Source: Asparagopsis taxiformis (taxonomy: Eukaryota; Rhodophyta; Florideophyceae; Bonnemaisoniales; Bonnemaisoniaceae). Taken from it: DNA of 64,000 nucleotides. This document shows positions 31,724-40,998 of the stretch, piece by piece. Made by a program: the position numbers and the translations under genes. The notes below the pieces were generated by a model. The model had not been told where the DNA came from, searched no databases, and saw nothing but the letters and a program-made list of their open reading frames with translations. The stretch spans positions 53,119-117,118 of the forward strand of contig JALQPE010002471.1 in NCBI GenBank assembly GCA_030407315.1, given 5' to 3'. The first letter of the stretch is position 1. Each line of letters opens with the position of its first letter.

Positions 31724-32712
31724 ATGAAGGGGAAGGGCCGACTGCAAGATCACTCAACATCTCGAGTAAAGAAAAGACACATTGCGAACATACTGGCTCT
31801 TGCACACTGCCGTTATGTCGATTGTTCTCTATCGATGAGTGCATTTTGCCTTACAGAAATGAACAAGGAGCACATTGACCTCTTTCTTCATCAAGAGAGA
31901 AGAATGAATATATTTTCGGTGAGCTTCAATCTGGAGTCCCTCGACGACTATGAGTGCCTCCATCGTTACAGGTTTATGAAAAAAGACATATGCAGGGTGA
32001 TAACTAAGCTTGGGTGGAGGAATGAAATATTTGTAACGAGTCGAAGAGGTTACCAGTCGTCTGCGGCAAAGGCATTTTGCGTTTTGACAAGGCGGTTGAG
32101 TACACCATGTAGGTGGAAAGACCTGGAGGAAGAGTTTGGAAGGTCATCAAGTGCACTTTGCGAAATATTCTACGAGACACATGAGAGGTACTACACAAAA
32201 TGCAAGGAATTGTTGTGCAAGTACCATTCCGAATTTATATCTTCAAGAGCTATTTTGTATGCAGGGAAGATATATGAGAAAGGTTCACCTCTTGAGAGAT
32301 GCTTCGGATTTATAGATGCTACTAACGTCTTTATTTTTAGACCGAATGGAGCAATGCAGCGCGCAACTTACAATGGGCATAAGAAAAGGAACTCCGTGAA
32401 GTTCCAGGCTGTAACAATTCCTGATGGTATTATTTTCCATGTTAGTGGACCAATCGAAGTACAGAGGCATGATATTACGTTGTTGAGGAAGTCGGGAATC
32501 GAGGAAGAACTGGAAAGCTCGTTACAAATTTACGGAAATCAGCACTATATGTATGCTTACTCAGCATATCCCCTAAGACCATACCTGATTGTTGGATTTG
32601 CGGGGGCACAATTAGACAATGACGAAAGAATGTTTAATACAGCAATGTCAAAGGTGCGAATCTCAGTCGAATGGGCGTTTAAGGATGTACGGAAGTATTT
32701 CACACATCTTGA
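31724..32712 (+). pseudogene. PIF/Harbinger-type transposase, truncated by LTR
   Basis: This encodes a DDE-superfamily transposase (DDE_Tnp_4 group). Recognisable blocks are the first catalytic Asp in FGFIDATNVFIFRPNG, then YNGHKKRNSVKFQAV, GPIEVQRHDITLLRKSG, and the region around SAYPLRPYLI, ending with the catalytic Glu in SVEWAFKDVRKYF. In this family the second Asp sits in a GD-x-AYP block; here the string is AYSAYP, so that Asp is a Tyr (codon TAC, 32558-32560). The frame is cut at 32712 by an LTR, and the original C-terminus is not seen; the reading frame runs on into the LTR to 32947. ATG at 31724. Inactive by two criteria. Confidence 0.85.
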
Positions 32713-33497
32713 TGTAGGACCAGCCGGGGTAGCGATCGCTAAGGGAGTTCTAGAATTGCAGCCGTGTCAGGGCGAGGTGAACCGGGTCGCGCTGGTGAAC
32801 TTGCGTTTCGCACGTCGCGCGGTCGCGGTGGCGATCGGGTGGTACAACGGCGGAACGCGCAGGGATCGATCACAACACGGGATTCGCGGGCCGGCGCAAG
32901 CCGTGATCTCAGGGGGAGATCACCGAGTAAACTCGAGCACAAAGTGATCCACACAGGGGTAGTAAATCCCTGGCCTAGTGGCGTGCGACGCAAAGCGCGC
33001 TATCGCGGTGCGACGCGGTTCGACGATCGGTTTATGCGCAGCGCGCACGCAAACGTCGGCGATCGTGAGCAACCCGCACGCAACGTTTCAACGCAATCGG
33101 TCCTCGCGATGCGCTAGACACTTAACTCGTAGCTGCGAAGATGCTGGCTGTTTATTGGTAAGGTGTGAAGCAGAACGACCATTAATAGCTAAATACTAAG
33201 GACAGGTTGTCCTTGCGCGGCCGGCGGCCGCTCGCACGCACGCAAAAGGGAAATATTTGGGAAAAGACTTTCGTCATAAAAAACCCAAAAAGGGGGAAAT
33301 AAAGGGAAATTCGTAGAAATCGCTACACGTGGCGCCGGGCTCGTAATCGCACGCGTTCGCGCTGACGTGCCGTGACTCGTAATAGTATCGCCACGCGTAT
33401 GCTCGCTCACTAACTAACTAAACGCGGATGCACGGGGACTCGACTCGACGCCATCGCTTCAACCCGCGTGCGCGCTCGCAACATAAATTGCATCACA
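32713..33497 (-). mobile_element. LTR family C, left copy (inverted)
   Basis: 785 bp, with plus-strand ends TGTAGGACCAGC and GCATCACA. It is the reverse complement of the copy at 35447-36231, with only about two differences noticed (for example c/g near 32728). In LTR orientation it starts TGTGATGC and ends CCTACA. It cuts the Harbinger transposase. The base before it on its own 5' side is not a polypurine tract but mid-gene sequence (CTTAG), which reveals an inversion. Confidence 0.85.
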
Positions 33498-34567
33498 CTA
33501 AGGGCAACGGCCCAGAAATAAGAAAGCGTCTCCACGGGCACATCAAGGCCAAGAAGAACGGACGGCGCGTAATGGAAAACGCAAGGCAAGGGAACAGATA
33601 ACGATTCAGGCGCTTCAGGCCAGTCGCGCGGATCGTAGCGCGGGAAGAAGGCGCCAACACGATCCTCGGGAAACTCGCGAAACTCAGCGGCGCGATACGT
33701 GACGAAGTAACCGGTCGAGCGGCGCAAGCGTAACTCGCGGCGCGCTTCGGAGCGCATCCCCGCGTCGAAGAAGCAAGGCTCACTGACTTCTCCCTCTTGC
33801 TCGATGTCGTTCCAGGGGACACCACCGTCCAACAGGAAGCCGGCGCTGGGAGCTGCCGCCCACGGATCGAGGTGCGCGAATTCGTCGCGACGCATCGTAC
33901 GGAGTCGCGCCAGATGACGCACAAGCCGCTCGTCCGCTGCATCCTCAAGGAAATAAGCGTCGCATGGAAGATTGGTGGGTACGGCCAAGTCGCATAGTGC
34001 CGCTTCGCGCCGCGCGTCTCACACGGCCTGCGCGTTCTTGTGGCCGGGCAATACCGCGTAGCGGTTGACATCGGCAATACGCACCCACTGAAAACGCCGC
34101 GGAAAATATTGGACACGGCCTAACTCAGACCAAGTCGGCATCGCGCGCGGCAGGAAAAGGAACGCAGAAGGGTCCTCGTAACGCGCACACGGGGCGACAA
34201 CGGGTACGTGTTGCGCAGCCGAAGGAAGAGAGACCGAGGAAGGAACAGGAATAGACCACAAGGCCACACTGACGTTCGTGCGACTCCCAGATGGGGATGC
34301 AGGAGCAGCAGTCACGTCTACCATCGCGTCGACGCCGGGCAATGCGCCAACGCCGTCCGTATTATGGGCACTCGTTGCCGCGGGTGTCGGAGCGCTTGCG
34401 GATGACGCTTGAGCCATGGAAAAGTAAAACGGGCTCTCGGAACTTGCCGGCGCAGGAGAAGCGAAGCGCGAAGTGGCAGACGGCGTGCGTAGCGGCGTCG
34501 CAGCTTCTTCGCCGGAAGGAATGCTGGCACGCAGCCAGCTCGGGAGAGTATCACCGTCGTTCACCAT
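33498..34567 (-). pseudogene. Family C antisense gene, 5' part, with internal stop
   Basis: Homologous to the gene at 44721: shared blocks are LPSWLR near the start, RYAVLPGHK, LPCDAYFLED, VRHLARLR, PSAGFLLDGGVPWND and FPRYD. Start ATG at 34567 (MVNDGDTLPSWLR). A TGA at 34021-34019 replaces the Trp codon of the other copy, so the frame is broken. At 33498 the coding sequence ends against the left LTR, in the string CTTAG; the continuation is at 36232-36498 on the plus strand. The N-terminal third is low complexity (Ser, Ala, Pro) and the rest looks globular. I recognise no family. In the intact arrangement the gene is antisense to its retrotransposon and next to the 3' LTR. Confidence 0.75.
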
Positions 34568-34673
34568 AGCGTGCGAACGTGCGAATCGGTAAGGAGAACG
34601 GCAAACGCGCGTGGCAGGAGAGAAGGAAAGAAAGAGACGGAACAAAAAAGAAGAGGTTGCAGGCGAGAAGAGC

Positions 34674-34678
34674 AGACG
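34674..34678. repeat. Target-site duplication AGACG (left)
   Basis: AGACG directly before the solo LTR, matching AGACG at 35362-35366 directly after it. Confidence 0.9.
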
Positions 34679-35361
34679 TGTAGCAGGTAGAAAATCCGCT
34701 AGAGCGGCAAACCACCCGACAGGTGTCCCGAGCCTCGGTAGAGGAAGTGGTAGAGCAGATGAACCTTATGGGTACCCGGCGGGTAGTCTCGTGAGAGAGA
34801 AGGGATCGCTACCCGGAGGGGGTTGTGCGATTATAGCGCTCACGCGAGATGCGTATTAATGGAGCAAGATGACGTAATCCGTCGAGCTGTTGGCTAACCC
34901 TAAGGTTTTCCCGGAGAGGGGTTGAACAATAGGTATGCGAACACTGTTCCTGTGGGTCGTAATTCCACTTGAGTTTACGTTACTCTAGAAACCGTGCCTA
35001 CTGGCTATTCCAGTGGCCGTTTTATACTAAGTCTACTGTAAGCTAGGGTTAGTGGTTAGGAATAAATATCCAGTTAGTGACCAATCAGAACCCAATTACT
35101 GGCGCTCGCCTACCCGCGAGGTCATTGCCAATAGGCTTACATTGTAATGTATGGCTGATCAGCCTAAGTTAAAATTTGCCCCTTGTGGGGTCTTGGCCGG
35201 GGCCGATAGGCCCGGGTGGGGTTATTTGTCAGCCTTAGCTAGTCCTAAGTATAGGAAACACGCCAGTTGGCTGGTGCCTTCTGATTGGCACATCCCGTAA
35301 GTGGGTACCCAATAGGGAAGCGACACGGCTCGATCAGCGAGGTCCGCCAGGCGGTACGACA
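34679..35361 (-). mobile_element. Solo LTR, family A
   Basis: 683 bp, reverse orientation, plus-strand ends TGTAGCAGGTAG and CGGTACGACA. It matches the LTRs of the complete element at 51690-63999 over its full length. It has no internal domain and is flanked by a perfect 5-bp duplication, the signature of LTR-LTR recombination after integration. It lies in the leader region of the family C antisense gene, between that gene's ATG and the polypurine tract. Confidence 0.93.
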
Positions 35362-35366
35362 AGACG
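35362..35366. repeat. Target-site duplication AGACG (right)
   Basis: Partner of 34674-34678. Together they show that family A integrase makes 5-bp duplications. Confidence 0.9.
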
Positions 35367-35438
35367 GCAGAGAACGGAAGGGAACGTGGAGAACGTGGAG
35401 AAAGAGATGACCCGCGAGGACGCGCTGTGATGTTAGTC

Positions 35439-35446
35439 GGGGGGAG
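35439..35446 (+). other. Polypurine tract of family C element
   Basis: GGGGGGAG directly before the TGTGATGC start of the right C LTR. This position is where plus-strand DNA synthesis is primed. It fixes the orientation of family C: the LTR after it is a 3' LTR. Confidence 0.8.
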
Positions 35447-36231
35447 TGTGATGCAATTTATGTTGCGAGCGCGCACGCGGGTTGAAGCGATGGCGTCGAG
35501 TCGAGTCCCCGTGCATCCGCGTTTAGTTAGTTAGTGAGCGAGCATACGCGTGGCGATACTATTACGAGTCACGGCACGTCAGCGCGAACGCGTGCGATTA
35601 CGAGCCCGGCGCCACGTGTAGCGATTTCTACGAATTTCCCTTTATTTCCCCCTTTTTGGGTTTTTTATGACGAAAGTCTTTTCCCAAATATTTCCCTTTT
35701 GCGTGCGTGCGAGCGGCCGCCGGCCGCGCAAGGACAACCTGTCCTTAGTATTTAGCTATTAATGGTCGTTCTGCTTCACACCTTACCAATAAACAGCCAG
35801 CATCTTCGCAGCTACGAGTTAAGTGTCTAGCGCATCGCGAGGACCGATTGCGTTGAAACGTTGCGTGCGGGTTGCTCACGATCGCCGACGTTTGCGTGCG
35901 CGCTGCGCATAAACCGATCGTCGAACCGCGTCGCACCGCGGTAGCGCGCTTTGCGTCGCACGCCACTAGGCCAGGGATTTACTACCCCTGTGTGGATCAC
36001 TTTGTGCTCGAGTTTACTCGGTGATCTCCCCCTGAGATCACGGCTTGCGCCGGCCCGCGAATCCCGTGTTGTGATCGATCCCTGCGCGTTCCGCCGTTGT
36101 ACCACCCGATCGCCACCGCGACCGCGCGACGTGCGAAACGCAAGTTCACCAGCGCGACCCGGTTCACCTCGCCCTGACACGGCTGCAATTCTAGAACTCC
36201 CTTAGCGATCGCTACCCCCGCTGGTCCTACA
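35447..36231 (+). mobile_element. LTR family C, right copy
   Basis: 785 bp, starts TGTGATGCAATTTATG and ends GTCCTACA. It is nearly identical to the inverted left copy at 32713-33497. It is followed by CTTAG, which matches the CTTAG beside the left copy (see findings). The related copy at 43630-44438 is clearly more diverged. Confidence 0.88.
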
Positions 36232-36498
36232 CTTAGCGAGGGGGTCGTGATAGCAGCTTGCGCGTGGCTCCATGCCAACGGGCGGGCCCCGATGATTACG
36301 AAGAGGCGGAAGCGCACGCGCGCGCTCCGGCACCGTGGCCAACCGATTGGCCAACCGGGCCGCGTTCGATTAAGCGAGATCTGCCGGGACAAGCGCCACG
36401 TCCGCGATTGTACCCGAAAAGGCGCCAAGGCCCCGTGTCTCCGACGAGTCCTGACGGGCCACGCGTGGCCGAGACGTCCACGTGTGGGGGTGGGGCTG
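36232..36498 (+). pseudogene. Family C antisense gene, 3' part (displaced)
   Basis: Starting at CTTAG the frame reads L-S-E-G-V-V, matching the L-S-E-W-V at the break point of the 44721 copy, and continues open for 89 codons with Arg/Lys-rich sequence (ITKRRKRTRALRHRG) until it is cut by the family B LTR at 36499. This is the continuation of the gene whose 5' part lies at 33498-34567 on the other strand. It has no start of its own. Confidence 0.6.
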
Positions 36499-37169
36499 TG
36501 TAGTATACGTGGCCAATTCGAAAATGGCCAATATTTTCGATTTCCGCGGAATTCTAATTTCGGCGGACACGACCGGCGACAGCAATGCACGAGCATTGCT
36601 GGCGCATGCGCGCGCGATCGGCACACGTGTGCAGCGAACGGACTGGCACGCGGCCAACGGGCCAACGGGTCCACACGCGCGACCCACAAGGTCCTTTCCC
36701 ATTCGGGGACGTTACGAACAGTGTTTACACTGTAATGAGATGCCATCGTGGCTAAATAGGTATTGGCATCGTGCCGGGAGGGAAAGGGGACAAGCACAAG
36801 AACGAGCAACGGCTCTAGTCTACGACGGACTTCTACTTTTACGTTTTACGTTTTCGCCTAACGAGGCTGCGTTTCCGTCGAGCCGCGCACTCCCTACCCA
36901 TCGCCACACGTGAGGCTGATCGCGTGTCGTGCCTACGGGTTTGGTCGAGAGCGCCTCCGGTGACGTGCCACCTCGTTTACTGAAACGTAATCCTGGCGTG
37001 GATTGTTGCGTCGTGACGCTCGTGTCTACTCGCTAACCTACTCTCTACCTTCTACCTTTCTACCAATACAGTCAAACACCAGCGGGTGGCACTGTTCGTT
37101 GTTTCGTTTAAAGAACAGCGTGTCCACTAGCTCGTACCAGCTACTTCGTCACCGAACTATCGTTCCACA
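36499..37169 (+). mobile_element. Solo LTR, family B
   Basis: About 671 bp, starts TGTAGTATACGTGG and ends CGTTCCACA. It is clearly homologous to the 5' LTR at 47563-48243 but diverged. No primer-binding site follows. The flanks (ggctg and tgagc) do not match, so it probably arose by recombination between two insertions, or one flank was rearranged. Confidence 0.85.
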
Positions 37170-37405
37170 TGAGCCAAGACCTCTGGTGATATTGAGGAGA
37201 GCACTAGTAACTGTGCTTGCGTCTGTTTGGTGTGGTGAATGTCAAGGACGGATTGGTCAGTGGAGTGTGGAGCAGGAAGGTAATCGTGAATTCCTTGTGC
37301 TCTAGCCAAGTGTGCGAAAGCAATGATCCATGGGACGTAATTGTCAGCAGTGAGGAGGAGAATTTCCAAGTTGTGTTGGATAGGAAATGGGGCAGGGGAT
37401 GTCAT
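37170..37405 (-). pseudogene. Copia-type gag fragment
   Basis: From the ATG at 37405 the minus-strand frame encodes about 78 residues containing LEILLLTADNYVPWIIAFAH and later LLVLSSISPEVLAHV. This resembles the N-terminal gag domain of Ty1/copia elements (L-x-x-x-NY-x-x-W). It is cut at 37170 by the family B LTR. No copia protease, integrase or RT is visible in the window. Confidence 0.6.
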
Positions 37406-38239
37406 TTTGGGGACTGATAGGAATGGTTCTTGGGGTTAATTGTTTGGTCGCCGTATTGGTGGAATACTGACGTGAATTGAGGTCGCTGTACTTTTCGAGT
37501 TGTGTGAATGTGTGTTGTGCTGTACTATTCGAGTACGGTAGCATGCGTCGCCGTATCAGTGTAAACAGAAGGGGTCGTTCGAGCGCGAGAAAAAAGAGGG
37601 GGAACTAGTAGTGGTGGGAGCGCGCAGTTGTAGCTCTGGGCCGATAACCTGTGAAACAAATGTGTCTCCATGACTTTATTCTTCTGGCGGGACGACGGCG
37701 AGTCCGTTTAAGTATTAAAGTGTAGTTTAAATATTACTGTAAGATATAAAGCTGTTCGTCAATTTCTCAATACACTTTTAATTTAAAATATTATGGAAAT
37801 TTTGAGGTGTACACTATGTCACCACGAAAATCGATTGGAAAACAGTGTATGAAGAAAGTTTCAACACCTCCGCTTCATGTTCTTCTACATGTTTCGAAAT
37901 GATATAATGTGTTGTCTGATGGCTGACTCCCAAATACAGTCCAGATTGGAGCGCGGTACCCCTACACGGTGAAGTTCTTACCCGGTAAGAGAAAAATTGC
38001 ACTTTAAAGAGACAAACAAGCGTTGAGCTATCGTTTGGCGTTGGCATAGGTATCTAAGAGACGAACAGCTCTGCGATCTCAGACTTCGTGGAAAATTAGA
38101 GAAACGTAATAGCTTTCTAATGCCGTTTGTAGCAACTAAAATGACAGAGTATTTGCCACAGGGGCGGAAATTTCCGATCTTCCGTTTTCTGGATTTTTAC
38201 AGATAAATTCCACGATTTACCAATTCTCTCGTTAACGTC

Positions 38240-38460
38240 TGTGTCCTCGGAAATGGACGCGGACGTCCACAACCTCTAGTACACCTAGTATTACTAGGCG
38301 GACGTCCATGTTCTCCAGTATTTTTGGATGTCCGCCTAGAACCGGACGTCCATGCGGTCTAGTACGTCTAGTATTACTAGGGCGACATTCATTGTTTCTA
38401 GTACCACGGATGTCCCCCTCGGGATGGACTTCCGCCATGCCTATGTCCACCTAGGACGGG
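38240..38460 (+). repeat. Minisatellite-like patch with CTAGTA and GGACGTCC strings
   Basis: The string ctagtattactagg occurs twice about 85 bp apart (near 38288 and 38371), each followed by gcg-ac and preceded by tctagtac. The palindrome ggacgtcc recurs several times. The units are imperfect, suggesting an old tandem array. Confidence 0.6.
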
Positions 38461-38589
38461 CGCCGGTTCAGAAATTCAAAAATTTCGACCCCAGAACTTT
38501 CTGCCGCCGTGCTCGACTTGGATGTCCGCATCCATCACGGCGACCACTCTATTTTTCCTTGTCGGTCGACTCCAATTTCGTCTTTAATT

Positions 38590-39500
38590 TTTTCATCCTC
38601 TCGCTCACACCCCCTTCCTGTTGGTGCTCACCTCCCCCGTACTGTACCTCAAACACCCCCAATACCACTCTAGCACGCATTTTCAGCTACCTATCCCCGC
38701 TTCCACGGTGCACACCTCCATTCCATACCTACTTTTCTGCTCTACCGTACAGATTTCGTATATCCAGTCCTCATAATACCTCAGAATAGCGAAAAACACC
38801 CCTATCTCCTCGACCATGCTCTCCCCCATCACCTTTGAAACGTATTGTTCTTCAATACCCTCTCTCCTCTACCCTCAACCCCTCTCCTTCGCCCTCTACA
38901 CAAACTTCCCCTGCAGCTTACTCTTCCAAAACCTATCACTCCCCATCCCGTACCCGACCTGCTCCACCCCTCCCTCCCTCAGCTGCTCCATGCCCCCACG
39001 CCATCCGCATCTTCGATACCGTATACACCACCACCACCACCACCGGCCCACGCTACCGCTCCCCCGCCGTCTCCCCAGAAACCTCCCCGCTCTGAACCAC
39101 ATATCAACCCCCCACTTCGCACCCTTCCTCCCACTCCCCTCCCTCCCCAAATACAATAACCCCCTTCTTCTCCATCACATCCCCACTCAGCACAGCCTGA
39201 ACAGACGCCACCCCCTCCCCTCTTTCTCCTCACTTTCCTAAAACCCCCTCCTCTCGGCGCCTTCAACCGCACCCTCCTACGGTCCCACCTAAACACCTCC
39301 TCCGCCCTCACTACCCCAACACCCCGCAGCTTCTCCCCAATCCCCATAATATGCTTGTAGGCACTCCTCTCCGAATCACACTCCAATCTAAACCCGTACT
39401 CCGTACATTTCCACCTCCCCCTGTACCATCCCAAGATTCCATCCCCCCACAGAACACATCCGCATACCACAGAAGAATTTTCTTCCTCTCATACCTCATC
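38590..39500 (+). other. Pyrimidine-rich strand block
   Basis: Nearly 900 bp in which the plus strand is dominated by C and T (runs such as ccctctcctctaccctc). Long frames on both strands have extreme composition (Pro/Ser/Leu on one, Gly/Arg on the other) and no motif. I treat them as non-coding. Confidence 0.6.
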
Positions 39501-39884
39501 CTTAAAACCTCCATCAGCTCCATGTAAATTTCGATGTAAATATTTTCTCTACTATGCAATCTCAAACATGTATGAGCCTATGCCTTTCCGCTTTGTCACC
39601 CTTGAATATTGGTACTCATGTATTCATAAAATAGGGTCACCCACACCCCTATCCCGTTCTGCAAGCTTTACAAACCACTAGACGCATACTCCACAACTAT
39701 ACAACAAACACTACTCGCTATTTCAGACGACGCGGTACACAAGTAGCGTAGTCTCAACCTTCCGTGACGCCTTCCCTGATGCGTACAAGTGCGAAACACG
39801 TCTAGACTACTACTACGATATAGTATATCAGAAGTGACTGCGGGAATTTTCGGCACAGGAGATGCTGGGCCACCAAATTGATTT

Positions 39885-39975
39885 TTCGGAAATTTTAGAA
39901 TTTCTGGGCTGGCCAGCAATGCAATCGAGCTGGACATCCACCGGACGTCCATTTCAGGTTGGTCGTGTGCTGCCT
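39885..39975 (+). repeat. Dispersed direct repeat, copy 1
   Basis: About 90 bp including gaatttctgggctggccagc and ccggacgtccatttcaggtt. A copy with a few differences lies at 40388-40480, about 500 bp away. Confidence 0.8.
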
Positions 39976-40286
39976 ACATCCACGCATTGCAGCAACTGAG
40001 CAGGCGAGTTCACTACTCATACAAAGTGCACGGAATATGAGTAACGTGATGGGTGAGTAGTGTTTGTCGTGAAGGAATAAGGCGGGACCATGATGAAACA
40101 GGGAAAAAGATGTCACCCTAGCATAACTTAGGCTTAATGCCTGGAATCGAACCTTCGTAAGACGCGATTTTGGCTTACAGTTGGTGCTTAGAGAAGGCAG
40201 TGACAACCCCACTCGGGGCGGCGGCCGGTTCCTGGGGCCGTTGTGGCCAAATTAGACACCCTGATTTGAATTAAAATTTGGGCTAT

Positions 40287-40322
40287 TCTCAAAAACATGC
40301 ACATGTGAACATGTTTTTGAGA
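40287..40322. repeat. Long hairpin
   Basis: A perfect 13-bp inverted repeat (tctcaaaaacatg and its complement) around a 10-nt loop that itself contains the palindrome cacatgtg. Confidence 0.85.
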
Positions 40323-40387
40323 TGGGGGTGTGCCGTACGGCACAATCGACCCGCCGAAATCGATGATTTTTTACAATTTTTTTGTGC

Positions 40388-40480
40388 CCGAAATTTTAGA
40401 ATTTCTGGGCTGGCCAGCAATGCATCTGAGCTGGACATCCACCGGACGTCCATTTCAGGTTGATCGTGTATCGTGCACGT
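40388..40480 (+). repeat. Dispersed direct repeat, copy 2
   Basis: Second copy of the repeat at 39885-39975, again containing ctgggctggccagcaatgca and ccggacgtccatttcaggtt. Confidence 0.8.
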
Positions 40481-40998
40481 CCACCCATTACCAGAAGCAA
40501 GTAGGCGATGAACCACGTACAAACCCAATTGTTCTGCCATTTCTAGCATAGACCATCGAGTCTAGAGATGTGAGGGAATCGTCCTGGAAATCATGCTCCA
40601 ACCCACGAGGGAATGGTCAATCTAGTTTGAAAGCATGGAACGGAAGTACATTATACTAGGTTCATAGATTGAAAGTGATAAAGGAGATGATTCCCTATAA
40701 GAAAAGGAATATGTACCCCTGATATGCTTTAGATGAACCAATGATGTACGTGATATCTCTACTGTACGCAAGGGATACTTCGCTGATGTCCGGGAGATGA
40801 GCGTATGGACATCTCCCGTCCATCATTGGTGTATCGCTATGCGGCCATCAGCTGAAGAGCAAATGTTCCTTATCCGTACATCAGAGGAACACCATGCATG
40901 TCATAGGTTCATCATTCGGCCATCTTTGGTAGATCTTTAAGGCTTACTGGGATTATATTCTCGATAATTGTTTACCAAAGTAGTAGTTGTTAAGCTAT

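Larger units (their letters stand above)
37406..40998. other. Gene-free, repeat-rich region
   Basis: About 3.6 kb without a supported gene. It holds an imperfect minisatellite-like patch (38240-38460), a C/T-rich strand-biased block (38590-39500), two copies of a dispersed repeat (39885-39975 and 40388-40480) and a long hairpin (40287-40322), listed separately. Frames in the C/T-rich block are open because of composition. Confidence 0.4.

Noticed and set aside
32713..32947. C-terminal extension of the Harbinger transposase
   Set aside because: This part is family C LTR sequence read in frame by chance; the same LTR frame recurs in the right-hand copy.
32713..36231. A DNA transposon with 785-bp terminal inverted repeats
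   Set aside because: The repeats are TG...CA LTRs, a polypurine tract precedes one of them, a third copy at 43630 behaves as a 3' LTR, and CTTAG on both sides explains the inverted order by recombination.
38816..39470. Long frames on both strands of the C/T-rich block
   Set aside because: They are explained by composition (Pro/Ser on one strand, Gly/Arg on the other) and have no motifs.
40142..40230. A tRNA on the minus strand (perfect box B, ggttcgattcc)
   Set aside because: The T-stem does not pair beyond two bases and no A-box or acceptor stem could be found; probably a chance or relic.
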